From DASQPR01 sp963831705 (GTDB lineage Bacteria > Actinomycetota > Actinomycetes > Mycobacteriales > Micromonosporaceae), in the NCBI GenBank assembly GCA_963831705.1, contig CAWHRE010000010.1, positions 1,302,001-1,366,000 of the forward strand: 64,000 nt of DNA. Reading direction: 5' to 3'. The position numbers and the translations under genes were made by a program. The notes beneath the pieces were generated by a model. It had not been told where the DNA came from, did not search any database, and saw nothing but the letters and a program-made list of their open reading frames with translations. This document shows positions 53,435 through 61,760 of this stretch, piece after piece; position 1 is the first letter of the stretch, and every line of letters begins with the position of its first letter.

Positions 53435-54637
53435 ATGACGTTCCGTACCGCCGCTGACGCGATCCGCCAGGACCTGGTGGCGCTGCGCCGCGACCTGCAT
53501 CAGGAGCCTGAAATCGGGCTGCACCTCCCGCGTACGCAGGAAAAGATTCTCGCCGCGCTCACCGGTCTGCCGCTGGAGGTCACGCTCGGACGGAGCCTGT
53601 CTAGCGTGGTTGCCGTGCTGCGCGGCGCACGCCCGGGACCGACCGTCCTGTTGCGCGGCGACATGGACGCTCTACCGGTGCAGGAATTGACCGGCCTGCC
53701 GTACGCGTCGAAGGTGGCCGGAGCCATGCACGCGTGCGGTCACGATTTGCACGTCGCATCACTGGTCGGGGCGGCGCGCCTGCTCTGCGCGGTACGCGAC
53801 GAGTTGCCCGGCAACGTCATCTTCATGTTCCAGCCCGGCGAAGAGGGTCCGGGCGGTGCCGAGCCGATGCTCGACGAGGGCCTGCTCGACGCCGCCGGTA
53901 CGGGAACCGACGCGGCGTACACGCTGCATGTTCTGTCCTCGACCGATCCGTTCGGCCGGATCACCACGCGACGTGGCGCGTTCATGGCGGCATCCGACAT
54001 GCTCGGCATCGTGGTACGCGGCTCCGGTGGCCACGGCTCGGCACCACATCGCGCGAAGGACCCGATCCCGGCCGCCTGCGAGATGGTGACCGCGCTGGAA
54101 ACGTACGTGACCAGGTCGTTCGACATCTTCGATCCGGTCGTCGTCACCGTCGGCCAATTTCACGCCGGTACGGTCGACAACGTCATCCCGGCCGAGGCGA
54201 TGTTCCAGGCGACCGTACGGTCGTTCTCGAAGGCCGCCCGCGATCAGCTCAGCGTCGGGCTGGAGCGAGTGGTACGCGGCGTCGCGGCGGCGCACGGCCT
54301 CGAGGTCGACGTGGAATACCAGTGGGGTTACCCGATCACGATGAACGACGACGACGAGGCGCTGTTCGCCGCGAACGTGGTCACCGAGGTCTTCGGCCCC
54401 GAGCGGTTCAGCTGGCTCACCAACCCGAGCGCGGGATCCGAGGACATGGCGTACGTGCTCGACCGGGTCCCCGGCGCCTATCTGAACCTCGGCGCCTGCC
54501 CACCCGACCTCGATCCGGATACCGCGCCGAACAACCACTCGCCGTACGCCCGGTTCGACGACGCTGTGGTGCCGGATGGTGCCGCCATGCTCGCGTCCCT
54601 CGCGTACGCGCGGCTGCACCGGGGCGTCACGACGTAG
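53435..54637 (+). CDS. M20-family amidohydrolase / peptidase
   Basis: 400 residues from ATG 53435 (GTG 53429 is possible). Metal-site motifs are RRDLHQEPEIGLHLPRTQ, LLRGDMDALPVQE, AMHACGHDLHVASLVGAARLL, QPGEEGPGGAEPMLDEG and the dimerisation-domain GGHGSAPHRAKDPI. Matches the HipO/IlvD-like N-acyl-amino-acid amidohydrolases that release free amino acids from conjugates. Followed 10 bases later by the MBL-fold gene. Confidence 0.93.
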   Translation: MTFRTAADAIRQDLVALRRDLHQEPEIGLHLPRTQEKILAALTGLPLEVTLGRSLSSVVAVLRGARPGPTVLLRGDMDALPVQELTGLPYASKVAGAMHACGHDLHVASLVGAARLLCAVRDELPGNVIFMFQPGEEGPGGAEPMLDEGLLDAAGTGTDAAYTLHVLSSTDPFGRITTRRGAFMAASDMLGIVVRGSGGHGSAPHRAKDPIPAACEMVTALETYVTRSFDIFDPVVVTVGQFHAGTVDNVIPAEAMFQATVRSFSKAARDQLSVGLERVVRGVAAAHGLEVDVEYQWGYPITMNDDDEALFAANVVTEVFGPERFSWLTNPSAGSEDMAYVLDRVPGAYLNLGACPPDLDPDTAPNNHSPYARFDDAVVPDGAAMLASLAYARLHRGVTT

Positions 54638-54647
54638 GCTTTGCACC

Positions 54648-55262
54648 ATGATCCTGACCAAGTACGGCCACGCCTGCGTTCGCATCTCCGACGGCGGCCG
54701 AGCACTCGTCATCGATCCGGGCGTGTTCACCGAGGACGCCGCGTTCGACGGCATCACCGATGTCCTGATCACGCATGAGCACGCCGACCACGTTGATGCC
54801 AAGCGCCTGGCCGGCCGAGACGTCAACGTCTACGCGCCGCTGCCCGTCGTCGAGCTGCTCGCGGACGAGGGCGTGATCGCCGAAGCGGTGGACGTCGGGG
54901 CGTCGTTCATGGCGGCCGGATTCTCCGTGCTGGCCGTGGGTGGCGAGCACGCCGAGATCTTCGGTGGCGAGCCGGACTGCGCGAATCTCGGCTTCGTCCT
55001 GGACGAGGACGTCTACCACCCCGGCGACTCGTTCTTCGTGCCGGACTTACCAGTGCGCACGCTGCTCGTACCGGTGTCCGGTCCGTGGCTCAAGCTTGGC
55101 GAGGCGATCGCGTTCACCCGGGCGATCGCTCCGGTTCGCGCGTTCCCGATCCACGACGCGGTGCTCAGCGAGATCGGCAACGGCCTGGTCGATCGCTGGT
55201 TGACCGGCGCCGGAGAGACCGACTACAAGCGCATTCCGAACGGCGAATCGATCAAAATCTGA
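54648..55262 (+). CDS. MBL-fold metallo-hydrolase (UlaG-like)
   Basis: 204 residues from ATG 54648. Starts MILTKYGHACVRISDGGRALVIDPGVF and contains the metal motif THEHADHVD; the later histidine is GGEHAEIF and the C-terminal IHDAVLSEIG. This short form resembles UlaG/YtkL-like lactonase or nuclease relatives. No substrate is assigned. Probably co-transcribed with the M20 gene. Confidence 0.88.
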   Translation: MILTKYGHACVRISDGGRALVIDPGVFTEDAAFDGITDVLITHEHADHVDAKRLAGRDVNVYAPLPVVELLADEGVIAEAVDVGASFMAAGFSVLAVGGEHAEIFGGEPDCANLGFVLDEDVYHPGDSFFVPDLPVRTLLVPVSGPWLKLGEAIAFTRAIAPVRAFPIHDAVLSEIGNGLVDRWLTGAGETDYKRIPNGESIKI

Positions 55263-55297
55263 TTGGTACGACCGGCCGTGCGCGACAGAATCGGATC

Positions 55298-55861
55298 ATG
55301 ACGACGGTTTACATCGTGCAACACGGTGAGAAGGAACGCGGCCCCGGTGATCCGGCACTGACCGAGACCGGACGGGCTCAGGCCGGCCGTACCTCTCAAT
55401 GGGCTTTGGGCTTGACGGTGGATGCCGTGTTCGCGAGCGATCTGCGCCGCGCACGCGAGACCGCCGCGATCGTCGCCGCACCCCTGGATCTGGACGTGAC
55501 CATCGATCCGCGCGTACGCGAGCGGATGAACTGGGACGGCCATGGCTCGCTCGACGACTTCCTGGCCGACTGGGCACGCGCCTCCGAGGACCGCGACTTC
55601 CAGCCGCTGCTAGGCGACTCGTCCCGCGCGGCCGGCGAGCGCTTCCGGGCCGCGGTCGTCGACATGGCCGCCGGTCGTGACGTCGTGATCGTGGCCGCGC
55701 ACGGCGGCGTGACGTACGACCTCATGCGTACGCTCCTCGGCGACGATCCGATCCGGGCGATCGAGAACGGCGTGCCGTCCTGCGCCATCACGACGCTGGA
55801 GGTCGACGGCACCGAGGTGTCAGTGCGCACGATTGCGAACGTCGATCACCTGGCGCCGTGA
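55298..55861 (+). CDS. Histidine phosphatase-family protein
   Basis: 187 residues from ATG 55298. The phosphate-accepting site is VQHGEKERGPGDPALTETGRAQA, with His9 present but the preceding Arg of the usual RHG replaced by Gln. The second His is in VIVAAHGGVTYDLM, and AVFASDLRRARETAAIVA is the family helix. The Arg-to-Gln change may weaken activity. Third of three closely spaced forward genes. Confidence 0.85.
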   Translation: MTTVYIVQHGEKERGPGDPALTETGRAQAGRTSQWALGLTVDAVFASDLRRARETAAIVAAPLDLDVTIDPRVRERMNWDGHGSLDDFLADWARASEDRDFQPLLGDSSRAAGERFRAAVVDMAAGRDVVIVAAHGGVTYDLMRTLLGDDPIRAIENGVPSCAITTLEVDGTEVSVRTIANVDHLAP

Positions 55862-55865
55862 TCAT

Positions 55866-56486
55866 CTAGCTTGCGCCGAGCGCCCGACGTCGCCGCTCGC
55901 GCCGGTTGTCCCGCCACCGCTGCCAGAACCACACGTACGGCGGCGCGGCCGTGATCGACGAGCCGCGAAGATCGCCGGTCAGCACGTAATGCGTGCCGAC
56001 CTGTCCGGGCAATGCCTGCTCGGACAGGCGGCGCACCTTCGTCGAGCTGCCGGTCAGCGACGTCGCATCGGTCTGCACCGACGATCCCTCGGGCACGGTC
56101 ATCTTGATCGACGAGCCTCTCAGCTCGACATCGATGTGGACGACGCTGCTCGGGATGTTCGCCTCGGTGAAGTCGAGCCGCACCGATGAGCCGGACGCAA
56201 CGATTCGCATCTCGGCAGGTACGTCCCAACGTCCTGCGCGCTTGATGCTCGACCCGCGTGCGGACAATTCGTACGGTCTATCGGACGGCAGCGCCACCGC
56301 CCGGCTGCCGGGCAGGTCGGCGACGTATGGTTCGATTTCGCCGAACGTACGGGCGGCCAGCACGCCGGAGACCCGATCCTCGAATTCCGGCAGGGTGAGG
56401 CGGCCTTCGCTCACGGCGGTGTGCAGACGTGCGACCACGCGTTCGCGGTCGGCGTCGGCCATCAGATGTAAGGGATTCGGCTCCAC
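55866..56486 (-). CDS. DUF1707 protein with LiaF-like C-terminal domain
   Basis: 206 residues from GTG 56484-56486. The DUF1707 domain is MADADRERVVARLHTAVSEGRLTLPEFEDRVSGVLAARTFGEIEPYVADLP. The second half repeats SSIK/SSV elements (ARGSSIKRAG, ASGSSVRLDF, LRGSSIKMTVPEGSSVQTDA, LTGSSTKVRR, LRGSSITAAP), a right-handed beta-helix-like pattern of the cell-wall-active-antibiotic-response type. Basic tail RRERRRR. No membrane helix. Possibly leaderless, with TAGAGT just upstream. Confidence 0.85.
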   Translation of the reverse strand: MEPNPLHLMADADRERVVARLHTAVSEGRLTLPEFEDRVSGVLAARTFGEIEPYVADLPGSRAVALPSDRPYELSARGSSIKRAGRWDVPAEMRIVASGSSVRLDFTEANIPSSVVHIDVELRGSSIKMTVPEGSSVQTDATSLTGSSTKVRRLSEQALPGQVGTHYVLTGDLRGSSITAAPPYVWFWQRWRDNRRERRRRALGAS

Positions 56487-56576
56487 AGCCGGAAACTCTA
56501 GCGCGCACGACGAATCCGCCGGTCCGCCCGTTCGGGGGGCAGCGCTTCCCGGAATGGGCGGATAGCGTGGCCATTT

Positions 56577-58358
56577 ATGACCATCGGTACGCCCCCACAT
56601 CGCCCCCAATCGGACGACGACGCCGAACTCGGCTTTGCCAAAGCGAAGCCGGTCAAGTGGTTGAGCCCGAGCATGCTCATCAACACCGCTGGGCGCGTCG
56701 TGCTATCCGATGTGTTCGGCGAGTATCTCGACAAGCGTGACCTGCAGAAGTCCCTTCCGGCCACGATCTTCGAGGAGATGGGCGACGGCCGTGAGGTCTG
56801 GTTCGACTTCGTCGCGGATCTCGGTGACGGTTTCAATGCGACGTACACGATCGCGTATCTGCTCGCACAGAATGACCTGACCGTCGAAGGCCTCGATCCG
56901 CTGCCGCGCGGCCAGTTCCTTGTGATGGGCGGCGACGAGATCTATCCGACGCCGACCTGGGCGCGCTACGAGGCCAAGACGAAAGGCCCGTACGAGGCGG
57001 CCATGCCGGAAGCGCCGGTCGACGGCCCGACCCCGAACGTGTACGCGCTGCCCGGCAACCACGACTGGTACGACGGGCTCACCTCGTTCATGCGCCTGTT
57101 CGCGAAGGCCGGCAAGCACGACATCGGTGGGTGGCGCGCACGTCAGGCCCGCAGCTACTTCGCAATCGAGCTGCCGCAGCACTGGTGGCTGTTCGCGATC
57201 GACACGCAGTTCGGCGAGTACATCGACGACGCACAACTCGCCTACTTTCATGCCGCGGCGGCCAAGCTGCAGCCCGGTGACCGGCTGATTCTCTGCTCAC
57301 CAACGCCGAGTTGGGTCGAGGCGGTGGAGGAGCCGGGCGTCTACGACGCGATCGACTATTTCGTGAAGACCGTGCTGAACCCGGTCAACGCCGATATCGC
57401 GCTGATGCTCTCCGGGGACCTGCACCACTACGCGCGGTACAGCGGCGCCGATCGGGAACTTATCCACTGTGGCGGCGGCGGCGCCTATCTCTACCCGACG
57501 CACCGCATGCCGACCGAGATCACGGTGCCTCCCGAGGTGCACAAGACGCACCGGATTTCCGAGGAACCGCAGCGTTACCGGTTGGAAGCGACGTTCCCGT
57601 CGAAGTCCAAGTCCCGCTCGTACGCAGGCGGTGTGTTCTGGCGCGTACCGTCTCGGAACCCGGGCTTCATGGGCATGCTCGGTACGCTGCATATGATGTT
57701 GATGTTGTCGCTGGTCGGCATGTTCGAGCACGTCGGCGGCGCCGCCGAGCGGTGGCTGGAGCTCCCGATCGCGATGATGGTCATCCTCGTCATGGGCGGC
57801 ACGATCCTGTTCGCCAAATCACCTACCGGCGGCAGCCTCAACGGCGGCGTACGGCTCTTCATCGGTACGTTGCACGGGCTCGTCCAGCTCGCGGTCGGCG
57901 TACTCGGTACGTGGGCGCTGGTCCGCTCGCCATACCTGAACGGCCGGTGGCCGTGGCCGATCGTGGCCGCCATCGGCTATCTGGTCGTGATGGGCATCGT
58001 CGCCACGCTTATCTTCTGCGCGTACATGCTCGTGGCCAGCTCGCTGGGCGTGAACGTGAACGAGCTGTTCTCGGCACAATCGATCATCGATTCGAAGAGC
58101 TTCCTGCGCCTTCACATCGACCGGACCGGCACACTCACCGTGCATTCGATCGCCGTACCGAAGGTGTCGCGCAAATGGCGAGCGACGCCGCACGCCGCGG
58201 TGACCGCACCTTGGCTGGAGCCGGCCTCGCCGATCGGCTACCGCCTGGTTGAGGCGCCAATTGTGATCCGGCCGCCGGGATTCGTCGCGCCTCCGCAGCG
58301 CGCGATCCCGGAGCCGGACGAGCAGACCGAGCGCTTTGCGAGCGGTGAGGCTCTTTAG
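56577..58358 (+). CDS. Membrane-associated metallophosphoesterase
   Basis: 593 residues. The calcineurin-like motifs are DFVADLGDGF, GGDEIYPTPT, ALPGNHDWYDG, SGDLHHYARY and HCGGGGAYLYPTH. Four hydrophobic stretches follow (about 365-385, 400-420, 435-460 and 465-490), making this a C-terminally anchored enzyme. Substrate unknown; the catalytic half is on one side of the membrane. Its stop overlaps the end of the convergent PSP1 gene by four bases. Confidence 0.9.
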   Translation: MTIGTPPHRPQSDDDAELGFAKAKPVKWLSPSMLINTAGRVVLSDVFGEYLDKRDLQKSLPATIFEEMGDGREVWFDFVADLGDGFNATYTIAYLLAQNDLTVEGLDPLPRGQFLVMGGDEIYPTPTWARYEAKTKGPYEAAMPEAPVDGPTPNVYALPGNHDWYDGLTSFMRLFAKAGKHDIGGWRARQARSYFAIELPQHWWLFAIDTQFGEYIDDAQLAYFHAAAAKLQPGDRLILCSPTPSWVEAVEEPGVYDAIDYFVKTVLNPVNADIALMLSGDLHHYARYSGADRELIHCGGGGAYLYPTHRMPTEITVPPEVHKTHRISEEPQRYRLEATFPSKSKSRSYAGGVFWRVPSRNPGFMGMLGTLHMMLMLSLVGMFEHVGGAAERWLELPIAMMVILVMGGTILFAKSPTGGSLNGGVRLFIGTLHGLVQLAVGVLGTWALVRSPYLNGRWPWPIVAAIGYLVVMGIVATLIFCAYMLVASSLGVNVNELFSAQSIIDSKSFLRLHIDRTGTLTVHSIAVPKVSRKWRATPHAAVTAPWLEPASPIGYRLVEAPIVIRPPGFVAPPQRAIPEPDEQTERFASGEAL

Positions 58359-59194
58359 CCTTCGTACCGCTCCGAGTACGCGGCCCGGGAGCCGCACACC
58401 GACGCCCGGCTGCACGAACACCGTGATCCGTCGGAGTCCATCCGCACCACGACGGCATCGCGCGGCACGCTGTGCCCGACCACGCGCCCGTCGCCCTCGG
58501 GCGTCGTGACGCGTTCGCCGACGGCCGGTGCGCTCGCCTGGAACTGCTGGTAGAGCGGGTGCTCATACTTCAAGCAGCACATCAACCGCCCACAGGCACC
58601 GGAGATGCGCAGCGGATTGAGCGGTAAGTCCTGGTCCTTCGCCATCCGGATGCTCACCGGCTCGAAGTCGGTGAGGAACGTCGCGCAGCAGAGATCGCGA
58701 CCGCACGACCCGATCCCGCCCTGAACCCGCGCCGAGTCGCGCGCCGCGAGCTGCCGAAGCTCAACCCGGCAATGCAAGGTCGCGCCCAGGTCGCGGACGA
58801 GCGCACGGAAGTCGACACGGTGAGGCGCGGTGAAGTAAATCGTGGTACGGCCGCCCGACACCCCCTCCGACTCGCCGACGTAATCCACCGCGACGACCTT
58901 CATCGGCAGATCATGATCACGAATCAGCTGCTTGGCGGCGACCTTCGCGGCCGCTTTGCGTTCGCGCTGCATCCGGTCGCGCTCCATGTCGGCCGACTCG
59001 GCGAGGCCGAGCAGGGCCGGGAAGTTCTCGGTATCGTCCGAGACCCACTGGGGCGCCCAGACGCACTCGGCGACCTCCGGGCCGTCGTCGGTCGGTACGA
59101 GCACACGGTCGCCAACCGCAAATTGGTACGGGCCGGGATTAAAGTAGTAAAGCCGACCATATCGGTTGAAGCTGACCGCGCAGAGCAAGCCCAT
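58355..59194 (-). CDS. PSP1-domain protein (RicT/YaaT-like)
   Basis: 279 residues from ATG 59192-59194. VGDRVLVPTDDGPEVAECVW begins the PSP1 domain. Cys-rich motifs GIGSCGRDLCCATFLTDFEPVSIRMAKDQDLPLNP and SGACGRLMCCLKYEHPLY are those that bind an iron-sulfur cluster in the B. subtilis Y-complex, which regulates RNA processing. An extra tail with four Cys (GSRCSCSRASVCGSR) is unusual. In many bacteria this gene sits beside holB; here 2.5 kb of other genes intervene. Confidence 0.92.
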   Translation of the reverse strand: MGLLCAVSFNRYGRLYYFNPGPYQFAVGDRVLVPTDDGPEVAECVWAPQWVSDDTENFPALLGLAESADMERDRMQRERKAAAKVAAKQLIRDHDLPMKVVAVDYVGESEGVSGGRTTIYFTAPHRVDFRALVRDLGATLHCRVELRQLAARDSARVQGGIGSCGRDLCCATFLTDFEPVSIRMAKDQDLPLNPLRISGACGRLMCCLKYEHPLYQQFQASAPAVGERVTTPEGDGRVVGHSVPRDAVVVRMDSDGSRCSCSRASVCGSRAAYSERYEG

Positions 59195-59211
59195 GGGCTG
59201 ACTGTACGTCC

Positions 59212-59973
59212 GTGAGCACGGAAGCCAAAGCACTGCTTTCCTGTCGGACCGACATCCGCAGCGCCTCGTTGACCGCGATTGCGGGCGGTACGACGGCGAC
59301 GTCGTCGGTCACGTACACGTCGCCGGTACTCGACGTTGCGCTTCCGAGCGGACAGCATGTCACGCTCTCCGATCCCGGAGGCAGTGTTTCGTTCGGTGCT
59401 TCTATCGACGCCGGCAGTCTGCTCGATGCGCTGCACCCGAAGGCCGTCCAGGTGCAGGTACGGCTGTCGCTCGGTGAGCTGACGAAATCCGTCACGGCGA
59501 CGTCGGTCTCCGGGTCCGTTTCGACGTTGCGCGTCCAACTGAGCGTCGGCGGAAGCGTCGGGGCGGACGTCTCGGCAAACATGGACGCCTCTACGACGGT
59601 CCACACGATTCTCGATCTCGGCATCGGTGAGCTTTCCGAGGCGGCCACCGCGCCGACGAACTCCGGCGCCACGCCCGGATGCGGATACGGATGCGGCACC
59701 TCGCCTTGTACCGGCTATGGCTCCGCCGCCTGCGCCCCGTCCAGCACGCCGTCGCAGCCCGCACCGCCGTCCCCGTCAAGCAGTCCGAGCCACGGCGGCA
59801 CCACGCCCGGCAGCTCGAAATCGCCCGCGCCGGGCACGTACGTCGCCGGTACGACATCCGGGAATCTGCCCCTGACCGGCTCGAACACACCGCTCTACGT
59901 AGGTGGCGGCGTCATCCTGCTGCTGATCGGACGGTTCCTGATGGCGATGGCCCGGCGCCGGGAAGCGCTCTAA
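59212..59973 (+). CDS. LPLTG-bearing surface protein without signal peptide
   Basis: 253 residues from GTG 59212, the only possible start because an in-frame stop lies at 59173. The C-terminus is a sorting signal: LPLTG (about 219-223), a hydrophobic helix (about 228-246) and RRREAL. The middle is a beta-rich domain (LDVALPSGQHVTLSDPGGSVSFGASIDAGSLLDALHPKAVQVQVRLSLGELTKSV) and a Cys/Pro/Ser linker. There is no hydrophobic N-terminal signal, so export by Sec is not explained; a decayed or truncated N-terminus is possible. Confidence 0.78.
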   Translation: MSTEAKALLSCRTDIRSASLTAIAGGTTATSSVTYTSPVLDVALPSGQHVTLSDPGGSVSFGASIDAGSLLDALHPKAVQVQVRLSLGELTKSVTATSVSGSVSTLRVQLSVGGSVGADVSANMDASTTVHTILDLGIGELSEAATAPTNSGATPGCGYGCGTSPCTGYGSAACAPSSTPSQPAPPSPSSSPSHGGTTPGSSKSPAPGTYVAGTTSGNLPLTGSNTPLYVGGGVILLLIGRFLMAMARRREAL

Positions 59974-60199
59974 ATCGCACCGGCGCCAAACCGGCGTGTT
60001 GCATTTTCCTTATTTCCACCAATACGGACAAATTAGGTTACGATCGTCCTTGTCACCAGGAACCGCCAAGCGCAGGATCCGATGACAAAAGCCTGCGGGG
60101 GGTGCAGGAGCCGCGGCGCCAGTGAGCGATTTATTTCGCCAGCTGGCGCCGTTGGCGCGTCCGGACCCGGTTTGGCTCCCTGATCTCGATCTGGCGCGC

Positions 60200-60856
60200 T
60201 TACCTGATCTCGATGTGGCTCGACAGCGGCATGGATTGCGTCGCGCCGGATCGAACAGGCGCCTCTTCGGCAAGGTGGGACCATTCGTCGTAGCGGCGCC
60301 AGCCGTCCGCAACCGCGTCGACCACGGCGCCGAGGACGCACGCACCGATGTCGGCCGCCGCGCGGGTCTCGTCCGGAGTAGGTGCGCCCGAACGGGACCG
60401 TACGAGCACCGCCTCAGCCGACCCGAGACATGCTCCCACTTCCCCGGCCACCGTCCGGCGAGTAATCGCGGCCCAATCACCCACCCGATCCAGGGCGGCC
60501 GACGTCGCCGCCAACCGCCCGGCAAGGCCCTCATCGCCCGCAATCTCGTTTTTCAGGCCCGACCAGACCGAACGAAACCCGTCCGCAGCGGCGCCGCGGG
60601 AGTCCAATGGCTGCTCGACGACCTCAACCGAACGGCGAATCGCCGACGCCGCAGCAGCCGCTTGCGCTTCCGTCGCTGAGAAGTCCGCCGACGCCAACGT
60701 CGTGATCCCGGCGAACGCCGTCGACGGCATCACTCCGGCACGCTGCACCAGCGCCCAGACCGGATGCTCTCCGGGCGCGCCAGCGCTCATCAGGATGTCA
60801 TCGACGCGTTCCAGCAGGTCGGCGCCCGGGGCCGCCACTCGATCGAGGAGATCCAT
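60200..60856 (-). CDS. WXG-containing helical protein of a secretion-type operon
   Basis: 218 residues, no named family. Alanine-rich helices with a central W-S-G (98-100, FRSVWSGLKNEI), the helix-turn-helix pattern of type VII secretion substrates. Its ATG overlaps the stop of the EspC-like gene (TGATG). Last of the three-gene operon. It may be a secreted effector or a partner of the EspC-like protein. Confidence 0.68.
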   Translation of the reverse strand: MDLLDRVAAPGADLLERVDDILMSAGAPGEHPVWALVQRAGVMPSTAFAGITTLASADFSATEAQAAAAASAIRRSVEVVEQPLDSRGAAADGFRSVWSGLKNEIAGDEGLAGRLAATSAALDRVGDWAAITRRTVAGEVGACLGSAEAVLVRSRSGAPTPDETRAAADIGACVLGAVVDAVADGWRRYDEWSHLAEEAPVRSGATQSMPLSSHIEIR

Positions 60857-61167
60857 CAGGCGCCTACCCGGTGGCCATCGCTGCTCGAACCGCGCCGGGA
60901 CTCGGCGTCTCGGTAACCGGACGTCGAGGCGCGCACAGCACCACCCAGGTCCGATGCCGCGGTCGCGAGCGTGCGGGCCTCGTCAGCGCGGGCGACCAGC
61001 GCGCCGGAGATACGCCCGGCCCAGGCACGGCCGAGGTCGCCGAGTTCACCCGCCGATGCCGCGCCGCACGACGCAGCTCGCGGATGGGATGCGTCGAGCC
61101 GCCGTGCGGCGTCGCGGAGCGTCGCGCTCAGCTGTTCCGCGCCGAGTCCGGCCGCCTCCAGCTCCAT
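60856..61167 (-). CDS. EspC-like small type VII secretion protein
   Basis: 103 residues. A long amphipathic helix pair (LGAEQLSATLRDAARRLDA ... AGELGDLGRAWAGRISGALVARADEARTLATAASDLGGAVRASTSGYRDAE) with W-A-G at the turn, and the Y-x-x-x-E-like SGYRDAE near the end that type VII substrates carry. Start and stop overlap both neighbours by TGATG, so all three are made together. Confidence 0.75.
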   Translation of the reverse strand: MELEAAGLGAEQLSATLRDAARRLDASHPRAASCGAASAGELGDLGRAWAGRISGALVARADEARTLATAASDLGGAVRASTSGYRDAESRRGSSSDGHRVGA

Positions 61168-61493
61168 CAGTGCCTCCCGATCGGGTCGTAGTCGGAGAAT
61201 GTCTCCGTGCGCAACTTCGCGAGCGCCCAGCGTGCCGCGTCACCCGCCGCCACAACCGCCAACTTGACCGAGCGCGCGACATCGGATCCGGACGATTCCA
61301 GGAGGCGCTCGTCGATCTCGATGTCGCGAATTGCACCATCGGCGGCGACCACGACCGTGACCAGCCCATCCGGCGAGTGAACCGTGACCTCCATGTCGGC
61401 CGAAGCCTTCACGAGTGCCGCGGTGCGCTCGTCGATCCGCTGATATCGCTGGATCGCCTCTTCGATGAACACTTCGTCGATCTCGCGAGCCAT
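61167..61493 (-). CDS. YbaB/EbfC-family DNA-binding-type protein
   Basis: 108 residues from ATG 61491-61493 with GGGAGG upstream. FIEEAIQRYQRIDERTAALVKASADMEVTVHSPDGLVTVVVAADGAIRDIEIDERLL matches YbaB/EbfC proteins of the type found beside type VII secretion genes rather than beside recR. First gene of the operon. A longer frame upstream to 61529 is unlikely. Confidence 0.82.
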   Translation of the reverse strand: MAREIDEVFIEEAIQRYQRIDERTAALVKASADMEVTVHSPDGLVTVVVAADGAIRDIEIDERLLESSGSDVARSVKLAVVAAGDAARWALAKLRTETFSDYDPIGRH

Positions 61494-61710
61494 CGCAGTC
61501 GTCCTCCCGCATCGCACCGTACGGCACAAGATATCGACAGGGAAGAGTACGTGCGAGCCTGTGGATAAATTCGGACTTAATGCGCGTCCCGTCAGCGAGT
61601 CCCGTCAGCGTCGCCGCGACGTGCGCGCCGACCGCAGCGCCATCGACGAAGTCGGTGCCGCGAGGATCGGGGCAATCGTCGCACGGGGCGACGCGCGAGG
61701 GACTCGCGCA

Positions 61711-61742
61711 GAGGTACAGAGGTGCAGAGGTGCAGAGGTGCA
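61711..61742. repeat. Four tandem copies of an 8-bp unit
   Basis: GAGGTACA once and GAGGTGCA three times, immediately downstream of the holB stop and upstream of the YbaB gene. Length could vary by slippage. The rest of the 267-base gap (61494-61760) shows no gene. Confidence 0.8.
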
Positions 61743-61760
61743 GCTGACGGGACTCGCCAG

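Noticed and set aside
60122..60679. Forward frame beginning VSDLFRQLAPLARPDPVWLPDLDLARLPDL
   Set aside because: The first 30 residues look protein-like, but the rest overlaps the WXG operon antisense and has shadow composition; kept only as a possible remnant.
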